Source: Lachnospiraceae bacterium
GTDB taxonomy: Bacteria > Bacillota > Clostridia > Lachnospirales > Lachnospiraceae
Direction: 5' to 3'
NCBI GenBank assembly: GCA_021203145.1
Contig: JAJQBS010000115.1
Coordinates: 15,970-78,587 of the forward strand
DNA: 62,618 bases
A program made the translations under genes and the position numbers. Shown piece after piece: positions 56,683 to 62,618 of this stretch. Position 1 is the stretch's first letter, and the number at the start of each line of letters is the position of its first letter. The notes under the pieces are model-generated. The model ran no database searches, had not been told where the DNA came from, and saw nothing but the letters and a program-made list of their open reading frames with translations.

Positions 56683-58688
56683 GTAAGCGTCAAATAAAAG
56701 GCGTCTATTCGAGACGCCCATGGTATGGTATCGTTGAGACATAGATTTAGGGTACGACTTTTGCCCAGGGATTGTGCATCCCTGGGGTTAAGAAATCAGG
56801 CGACTTTTTCTGATTTGTCACCATCGGTCGGCATCTCCTTTTTCCGGGGAGCCCGTGGTTGTTCCAGGAACTCATTTGCCCCGAGTTCCAGCGGGCCTTG
56901 CGATGAGTGCCGTTTTTCGTACTCACGGTATTCTTCTGACCATGGCATCATGGTCTCCAGGAAACTGTCCTCAAGGGATTTTACTTCGTGGGGCATTTTT
57001 TCCAGGATATACCGCAGATACCAGTATACGTTCGCGTCGTTCGCTCGTGCTGTCTCCACTATGGAGAACATGGTTGCGGTCGCCCTTGCACCACTTACAG
57101 AATCGCAAAACATAACGTTGCTTCTAAATACAGAGAAGGGTCTTATACAGCGCTCGGCAAACCCGTTATCTGCGGGTATGTGCCCATCCGACAGGAAACG
57201 GCTAAGGTATTCTTTCTGGTTTATGGAATAGTTGATGGCGTCTTTCAGCCTCTCGCCCATCATCGGGTCGCTGGTATCAAAGCTTTCTATGTAATTGAAG
57301 TATTCCTCTACCAGCGGTTTGACTTCCTGTTCGCGCCGGATCTTGCGCTCATCGGCTGTGAGTGCTTTGAGCGGCTCATCGGCATCGTATATTTTCCCGA
57401 TAAGGATAAGGGCCTTCGTCTCCGGAAGCTGTGCGACAGCTTCATCATCCATCCCGGATTTGTCGACCAGGGAAAGGGATTCCACGAACCTGCGGCGCAT
57501 ATGCATCATGCACCCGCAGATAATGACAGCGCCTTCCTTCTCTTTTGAAAGCACCCGGTAGGAACAGTACGCGTCACAAGAAATGTACCCTTCAAAGTCC
57601 TTGTAAAATTTCCGCAGGTGTTCTGTCTCCCTGGTCGGCTCATAGCAGAACATTATGACGGGGTTTTCCTCTGATAGCTCGCTGGTGGTATGTACCCACA
57701 TATAGCTTTTTCTCCCGGCAGGCCGTCCGTCTTTATTGACAAGAAACGTTGTTTCGTCACACTGATGGTATGGAACCGCGAGGAGTTTCACAAGGAGGAA
57801 GCTGCAGACCGGCTCAAAAAAGACAGAAGCGAAATGGAGCACCCATATGCACATGGTCTGCCTTGAAAGTGAGAGACCAAGGGCAGCAAACATCAGCTCC
57901 TGCCGGTAAAGCGGGACTGACAGGAAATATTTCAGGTACAGGATCCATGCCACGATGGATGGCGAGGCGAAGCTGCGCTGCCAGAGGGGAGCCTCGTAGG
58001 GAATTGTGACAAGCGAATGCTCCAGGCCGACGGAGATGACGGGGGTGTGGGTATAGAGCGCGTATGTGCTGGACGGGATTTCCTGCAGGGAAGGATGGAC
58101 ATGCCAGAACGCGATCCGCCAGTTCCCTTTCCCATATTTTTTATCCAGCGCTTCGGCATCCAGCCTGTAGACATCCTTGCGCGGCAGACGGGAGAAGTCG
58201 TCCCCACGCTTCCCGGCCTTCTTTTTCCCTTTGTTGCGAGTTCCTTTTCCGCCGTGCTTCTGGCCGCCGTGCTTCTGGGAGGCATCTGCAGCATTGCTGG
58301 TGTTTTCCGGTTCCTCGTCCGCCTCGTCCGTTTCTTCCCTGGCCGGTTCGGCATCGATGATGTCGGAAAGTTTCTCCGTACCCCGGCCAAAAATATCGTT
58401 TGCACGCAGCTGGCTGACCTGTGTAGTGTGGTCGAGGGCGGCTTTCAGCTCCCCGACTTCCTTCCGCAGGGCCATTACTTCCCCGACAGCCGCGTTATAA
58501 TCTTTTGACATGGCTGCCAGGGCTTTGGTATTCTCGATCCTGTAGATTTCGTTATCAGCGGCTTCCTTCTTGATGTTTGTATATGGATTTTTAGGTGTTG
58601 GAGCACATTGTTTTTTCGATTTTAATGTGCTGTGATACAAGCCCGTTCATGTTAGCTTTCTGCGCCTAAGTGCACCGTTCCCCATGTC
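56683..58688 (-). mobile_element. IS66-family element (right end defined, left end uncertain)
   Basis: The end at 56683 reads GTAAGCGTCAAATAAAAG, an IS66-type terminal repeat (GTAARCG), followed by an inner hairpin GGCGTCT-ATTCG-AGACGCC (56700-56718). The matching left terminus and the tnpA/tnpB genes are not visible upstream, so the element seems truncated. The end at 58,688 is an estimate. Confidence 0.7.
56796..58640 (-). CDS. IS66-family transposase (TnpC)
   Basis: Up to 614 residues. N-terminal coiled coil (MALRKEVGELKAAL), Gly/Lys-rich linker, zinc-binding region, and DDE domain with HQCDETTF, YISCDAYCSYR and DNGFAERCIRPF (catalytic Glu). The C-terminal IS66 tail (FSIVETARANDANVYWYLRYIL) is present. 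The 58640 start is TTG; an internal ATG at 58511 is an alternative, without a clear RBS. The catalytic core is intact. Confidence 0.88.
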   Translation of the reverse strand: MYHSTLKSKKQCAPTPKNPYTNIKKEAADNEIYRIENTKALAAMSKDYNAAVGEVMALRKEVGELKAALDHTTQVSQLRANDIFGRGTEKLSDIIDAEPAREETDEADEEPENTSNAADASQKHGGQKHGGKGTRNKGKKKAGKRGDDFSRLPRKDVYRLDAEALDKKYGKGNWRIAFWHVHPSLQEIPSSTYALYTHTPVISVGLEHSLVTIPYEAPLWQRSFASPSIVAWILYLKYFLSVPLYRQELMFAALGLSLSRQTMCIWVLHFASVFFEPVCSFLLVKLLAVPYHQCDETTFLVNKDGRPAGRKSYMWVHTTSELSEENPVIMFCYEPTRETEHLRKFYKDFEGYISCDAYCSYRVLSKEKEGAVIICGCMMHMRRRFVESLSLVDKSGMDDEAVAQLPETKALILIGKIYDADEPLKALTADERKIRREQEVKPLVEEYFNYIESFDTSDPMMGERLKDAINYSINQKEYLSRFLSDGHIPADNGFAERCIRPFSVFRSNVMFCDSVSGARATATMFSIVETARANDANVYWYLRYILEKMPHEVKSLEDSFLETMMPWSEEYREYEKRHSSQGPLELGANEFLEQPRAPRKKEMPTDGDKSEKVA

Positions 58689-58926
58689 TCAATACCATTC
58701 GTCATCCTCTGGATCACTTTGGTTGAACTCCATGATCTCATCAAATGAACGCCTGCTGCCCGAAACCGCGTCCAACAGCATTTTGTCCCGGCCCTCTTTT
58801 CTTCGGCTTCACTAATGCGGCCAATTCTTCCAATGCCTCATCATAAGGTTTTTTGTATTCAACCACTTTATCTTCGGCAGCCTTAATCCGTTCATCTAAC
58901 GAAAACTCTCCGTCCTGTTTTTTCAT
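58689..58926 (-). pseudogene. Small coiled-coil protein, paralog 2, frameshifted
   Basis: Begins MKKQDGEFSLDERIKAAED, like the gene just upstream. At an A4 run (T4 at 58797-58800) the frame shifts; removing one A gives LLDAVSGSRRSFDEIMEFNQ and stop at 58689, which aligns with the tail of the 75-residue paralog (IIKAVTNSKKSYAEIIRYL). As given, the frame ends early at 58741 with 61 residues. Confidence 0.65.
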
Positions 58927-58932
58927 CCTTTT

Positions 58933-59160
58933 TTAATCCTCCGTCTCCGCTTCGGTCAGGTACCGTATGATCTCAGCATAGGATTTTTTGCTGTTTGTGA
59001 CCGCCTTTATGATCTCCTGTTCTTCCAGTGCCGTCTTTTTATCAAGCAGCTTCTGCAAGTCGTTTACCGCCTCGTCATATGCCGCCTTCGTACGGATCAC
59101 GCGCTCCTGTGCTTTCTCTATCTTCTGTTCCAATGCTTCCATCCCAACTGTTCTTGCCAT
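58933..59160 (-). CDS. Small coiled-coil protein linked to transposase, paralog 1
   Basis: 75 residues: heptad-rich helix (LEQKIEKAQERVIRTKAAYDEAVNDLQKLLDKK) and a short tail. It begins 4 nt after the transposase stop and ends 6 nt before paralog 2, so all three form one transcription unit. The function is unknown. It may be an accessory to the IS or a passenger. Confidence 0.65.
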   Translation of the reverse strand: MARTVGMEALEQKIEKAQERVIRTKAAYDEAVNDLQKLLDKKTALEEQEIIKAVTNSKKSYAEIIRYLTEAETED

Positions 59161-59164
59161 TCCT

Positions 59165-60874
59165 TCATCCCTCCTGCTTTTCTTTCTGTCTTGCTAACTT
59201 CTCACTTATTTTAGCAGCTTGATATTTTACTTGCGCCGCATCCATCCCGAATGCCTTTAAGATGGTCTTTTGCGTCTTCGTAACTGCATGGTCCATCCGG
59301 TATACGTTGTCTGTCAGGCGTACCATTTCGATCTTTTCCAGTTCCTTTAACGCCGCAGGAACCGTCATATAATTCGGCCTGGTTTCCAGTTCTTTCATTT
59401 CATCTTGTAAATATGTATAGATGCGGTTCCGCACAATCAGTGCTACAAACTCAATGAATATTTTTCCTCCGGCCGATTCATCTGTGTAAACCCGGAGGCT
59501 GCTGTTCCCAAGATAGCTCTTGTCTCCGCGGAAAAGTTTTTCGGATGCATCCCTGCTTTTGTATTTAATCAGCGCTTCCTTTGCCGTCATCTTTTCCGAT
59601 GATATGATGCAATAATACCCTGCCAGTTTTGATTCCGTCTCTATTACGCTGACCCGCTCCTCCGCGAACTGGAACTGCCCGGTCTTTTCGTTGTAGTGGA
59701 GAATAAAGTACAGTTCAAAACCGCTGCCGAACTTCTTGACTTCGTTCGTATGCTTCTTCATGTACTGTTTCATCTTGCGGATCCTGTCCTCCAGGTTTGT
59801 CCGCTCAGCGCTTTCCTTTTTTATGCTGTGGTAAATATGCACGTAGACATTCTTTTCATCCGATGCAAACAACTTTGTTTCTATTGTAATGCCATATGCT
59901 TCAAAACCTTCTATGTAATTCACCCGTTTTTCCTCGAATGTCCCCCTTTTCTCCAGGACAAGCCCATTTACGAAGGACGCCATACCCTTTACCATTATCA
60001 GGTAGGAATAGCCCTTTTCCCGGATGGCATCGAGGTTCTGCCTGCTGAAATATCCCCGGTCCAGTATAAAACCGATCTTTCTGTACCCGTATCCATAAGC
60101 CCTGTCCAGCATGAATTCCAGCTGGGATATGTCATTGATGCTGCCCGGGTATTTCTCATAAAACAGCGGCTCACGGTTATGCGTGTCATAAGCGATCGCA
60201 TAATTAAATATCGGCTGCCCCTGGTCCACTTTTGGATGGCCGTATTCCACAATCTCCAGGTCACCTGCCTCACAGTTCTTGTTCGTGGAATCATAAGAAA
60301 TATAAATTTTTTCACGGTGGTCCCTCTTCGAATTCCACTCATTCAGGAAGCTGACACTCTGATCTTCCGTGATGGAATGAAGAAACGTGGATATTTTCGT
60401 ATCGGAATAAATGTGCATATCCTCTGTAAACAACGGATGGTTGTATGCATACTCGGGATAGTACTGTGCAACATTGCTTTCCGTCACGATCGAATACGCC
60501 GCAAGGTCCAGGAACAGCCCCAGGTCTTTCCCCTTGAAATAATGCGAAAGGATCTCCTCCAGATGGTATCCCTCCATTATCTTCTTTATTATAATGTAAT
60601 CTCCGATTCTCAGGCAGCTGCTCCGGTATGTCCTGTCCAACTCCTCAGGCAGCTCCACTTCCGGAAAATATTTCAGGAAGTTCTGGTTCGGCAGCATTTT
60701 CGCAGGATCGTCCTTTGAGCGTTTCCCAATCGTTGCCCTTTTTGGATTTGTGATCTGCGTTCCTTTGTCATACTTGCGGTCATACTCATAATAAACATAG
60801 TCCGTATCCGCTTTCCGCCGATAGGTAATCTTGCCCGGAACGTTTGGAATGTCAACGAAAAATTTCAGGTACAT
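59165..60874 (-). CDS. IS1634/IS4-family transposase
   Basis: 569 residues with the DDE core: first Asp in YISYDSTNKN, second in GFILDRGYFS, Glu in YKSRDASEKLFRGDKSYLG (YREK-like). N-terminal RRKADTDYVYYEYDR...PKRATIGKRS is typical of this branch. GGGAGG precedes the ATG. Full length. The exact insertion-sequence ends could not be located. Confidence 0.88.
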   Translation of the reverse strand: MYLKFFVDIPNVPGKITYRRKADTDYVYYEYDRKYDKGTQITNPKRATIGKRSKDDPAKMLPNQNFLKYFPEVELPEELDRTYRSSCLRIGDYIIIKKIMEGYHLEEILSHYFKGKDLGLFLDLAAYSIVTESNVAQYYPEYAYNHPLFTEDMHIYSDTKISTFLHSITEDQSVSFLNEWNSKRDHREKIYISYDSTNKNCEAGDLEIVEYGHPKVDQGQPIFNYAIAYDTHNREPLFYEKYPGSINDISQLEFMLDRAYGYGYRKIGFILDRGYFSRQNLDAIREKGYSYLIMVKGMASFVNGLVLEKRGTFEEKRVNYIEGFEAYGITIETKLFASDEKNVYVHIYHSIKKESAERTNLEDRIRKMKQYMKKHTNEVKKFGSGFELYFILHYNEKTGQFQFAEERVSVIETESKLAGYYCIISSEKMTAKEALIKYKSRDASEKLFRGDKSYLGNSSLRVYTDESAGGKIFIEFVALIVRNRIYTYLQDEMKELETRPNYMTVPAALKELEKIEMVRLTDNVYRMDHAVTKTQKTILKAFGMDAAQVKYQAAKISEKLARQKEKQEG

Positions 60875-60886
60875 ATCCGCCTCCCT

Positions 60887-60910
60887 GCACAGGCGTAATT
60901 ACGCCTGTGC
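60887..60910 (-). promoter_or_regulatory. 24-bp perfect palindrome at the transposase leader
   Basis: GCACAGGCGTAA directly followed by its reverse complement TTACGCCTGTGC, immediately upstream of the transposase RBS. It could be an operator or an mRNA hairpin limiting translation, a common IS control. Confidence 0.6.
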
Positions 60911-60926
60911 TCAGTATAGCATAATT

Positions 60927-60972
60927 CCCGGATTTCTGCAAGCGAAAAATCGCAGAAATCCGGGATTTTTTT
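60927..60972 (+). terminator. Strong terminator-like hairpin near the IS end
   Basis: CCCGGATTTCTGC / GCAGAAATCCGGG, 12-nt loop, then A and seven T on the plus strand. No plus-strand gene precedes it, so it probably lies at the element's edge and blocks antisense transcription leaving the IS. Confidence 0.7.
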
Positions 60973-61079
60973 GACATCCAGGCTCCTTTTTTCTCTTTAG
61001 GCGTAAAAAATTACAGGAAGTTCACAATCCTCCTGTGAGAAACGACATGAGTCATTTCCTTTCGCATTTCCAATATAAT

Positions 61080-62591
61080 CTACACAGTGATTTCCCACAG
61101 AATCTTCTCACCGTACCTGCGCTCCTGTATGCCTGTCTTTTTGTTCTTATTAAAGCTAAAGATCAGCATATATCCCTTTTTGATCTTCAGGCGATCCAGA
61201 TATCCGTAAAGCTGCTTTTCTCCTTCTTCATTGTATTTCTGGCCATACCAGATTTTTGTCTCAATCAAAAACTGCTCCGCATGATAGTCTACAATGATAT
61301 CGGTTTTTTCTCGTCACGGGTCTGCGCTTCGATATAATAATTGCCTGTCCCGTTTATGACTGGTTTCAGATACATCAGGAATATTTTTCTTGCATATTTC
61401 TCGATAAACTTCTGGTCATTATCCGCATAGACGTACGCATAATGCTCCGCAAATTTTCGCAGCAACGCCTCCATGTCCAGTCTGCCGTCCACGATGAACT
61501 GACTTTTGTTCAGCTCGGCGTCCTTTTTCGTAATATTCCCGGTCTCATCCTCAGAGAGAAAGTAATCGTACAATACGACTTCAAAAATACGGTTGGAGAC
61601 TGCTACCCGTCCGTTCACGGATTTTATATAGTCAAACATCTTTGCAAGGCTCAGTACCTCATTATAGGCGTTAAAGGCAATCGACTCGCCTTCAAACAAG
61701 ATACGTCTGATAATGTCTTTCAGCTGCGGAAAATCCTTCAGCTGCTTGATCATGTCTTCCAATAACGGCTGATTTTCGTGCTCTATCGACTTGGCCGCCT
61801 CTGCCACGCCCTCCGGTACCCACGCTGCCGCCCGGTCTGGAAATGCAGGCGTTCCGGCCAGATTTTCATCTATATGCTTGCAGATACCAGATACCAGAAC
61901 CGGATATCCGGACGTGTATTCATAAATCAAATCTGACATTTTCTGAACATCCATGCCTGTATGGTAATCACGCTCATACTCCGTAAGCATCCCTGCGATC
62001 TCGTCTGCGGAAAAGCTCAGATCCTCCTTAAATCTGACTGCGACGTTCCATGGACTATTGTACTGATGAGATTCTTCGGATCTGATTTTCAGCTTTAGAT
62101 TTTTGATGTCATAAACACCCGCAAGTATGACGCTCTGGAACGTCCAGGTCCTTCCGCTTTCTCTTTTAATATATTTGTCCCGCAGCATTCCAAGAAAGCT
62201 TAACATCCTCTGGTTATTTGATGCTCTGTCTACCTCATCAATCATCAGCACAATGGGGCGCTCGCTGAAACGGCAGAGCTCTGTGATCCGTTTTCCCAGG
62301 GTTTGAAACGGCAGATCTGCGCCTATCTCATTTTTCCACTTTTCAATCAGATGCTCCGGCACGGGCTCAAGCTCCAGTTGTTCTTCAATCAGATCCATCA
62401 CGCCGCTCACAAATGCGTAATCAGACCGGAACATTTCCTCACTGCCTTCAAAGCTGATCTGAAGGCAAACGTATTTTTCACGCAGCTTTTCCGCCAGGAG
62501 GCACAGTGTCGTAGTTTTTCCGTACTGTCTTCCGCGATTAATGGCAAAATAATTTCCCGGTTCTACACGATAACTCCGTGTTTTTTGGGAC
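61080..62591 (-). pseudogene. AAA ATPase with PD-(D/E)XK domain, 5'-truncated and frameshifted
   Basis: The visible frame begins YRVEPGNYFAINRGRQYGKT (Walker A variant INRGRQYGKTTT, no ATG; a TAG lies just upstream) and continues with VLMIDEVDRASN (Walker B). The C-terminal PVINGTGNYYIEAQTRD is followed by a frame break at an A6 run (T6 at 61314-61319). With A7 the protein continues IIVDYHAEQFLIETKIWYGQ (nuclease-like ETK) to the stop at 61080. Relatives have about 35 more N-terminal residues. Similar to the remnant at 29081-29438. Confidence 0.75.
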
Positions 62592-62618
62592 TAACTACGG
62601 AAAATTTACTCCGTAGTT
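62592..62618. repeat. Inverted repeat at the window end
   Basis: AACTACGGA-N9-TCCGTAGTT forms a perfect 9-bp inverted repeat at the point where the ATPase loses its N-terminus. It may be the tip of an inserted element that continues outside. Confidence 0.4.

Noticed and set aside
61300..61330. Programmed frameshift in the ATPase at the window end
   Set aside because: The A6C run is not in the X XXY YYZ phase of the reading frame, so a simple indel or error is more likely.

Overview
The window looks like a chromosomal segment of a Gram-positive, anaerobic gut Firmicute, most probably a Lachnospiraceae-type Clostridium relative. The reasons are base composition near 50 % G+C, strong AGGAGG-type ribosome binding sites almost everywhere, sigma-A-like promoters with 17-bp spacers, a Na+-type F-ATPase c subunit, and a gene set of plant-glycan glycosidases, GPH sugar symporter, AraC and IclR regulators and RelB-family toxin-antitoxin pairs. 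Most functional genes are on the minus strand. I saw no rRNA, tRNA or CRISPR array.

Layout. 1-1,007: XRE regulator plus ImmA/IrrE-type peptidase (cut by the window start). 1,203-10,012: a minus-strand glycoside operon (GH78, GH3, MBL-fold hydrolase, decayed GH65, GH2) facing a divergent AraC regulator (10,293-11,399). 11,400-15,230: a graveyard of gene pieces (two DUF4143 ATPases, AraC tail, RelE head, Fic tail, DUF234-like ATPase piece) around an apparently whole RelB. 15,230-18,770: a small Cys-containing protein, GH43 and a GPH-family symporter. 19,069-21,250: AEC transporter fragment and a two-gene nucleotidyltransferase/wHTH module with a palindromic operator built into its promoter. 21,308-28,759: GH3 beta-glucosidase, HSL-type esterase, a RelB/YoeB pair and a GH78 rhamnosidase broken by one stop codon. 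29,081-33,883: ATPase remnants, a metal-site-variant protein, a DUF2798 protein, a RelB/YafQ pair, a MarR remnant and a 34-bp tandem repeat. 34,105-38,533: an iron-siderophore ABC transporter (permease-permease-ATPase-binding protein) behind a DtxR-like box. 38,792-45,774: a Tat-exported flavoprotein remnant and a sugar-acid operon (FGGY kinase, 2-hydroxyacid dehydrogenase, LarA-family enzyme, SDR, lactonase) with divergent IclR. 45,960-53,961: a full F1Fo ATP synthase operon. 54,147-62,618: UbiX/LpdD flavin pair, Uma2 and serine recombinase remnants, IS66 and IS1634/IS4-type transposases with two small coiled-coil paralogs, and a damaged AAA ATPase.

How it fits together. The glycosidases lack signal peptides, so intact small glycosides probably enter through the GPH symporter and are trimmed in the cytoplasm (rhamnose, glucose, arabinose/xylose and galactose-type sugars, acyl groups by the esterase). 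The UbiX/LpdD pair would suit phenolic aglycones, and the LarA operon handles aldonic or other 2-hydroxy acids. Energy coupling is probably by Na+, because the c subunit carries two carboxylates (E33 and E66).

The most unusual signals are low-complexity Ala/Ser/Asp/Gln inserts inside many unrelated enzymes, a family of short interspersed repeats with GTAAC...GTTAC ends (one supplies the C-terminus of the esterase), the 34-bp tandem array, duplicated intergenic elements in the ATP synthase and iron operons, and the nucleotidyltransferase/wHTH module. Several frame breaks sit in short poly-A runs, so some could be sequence errors.
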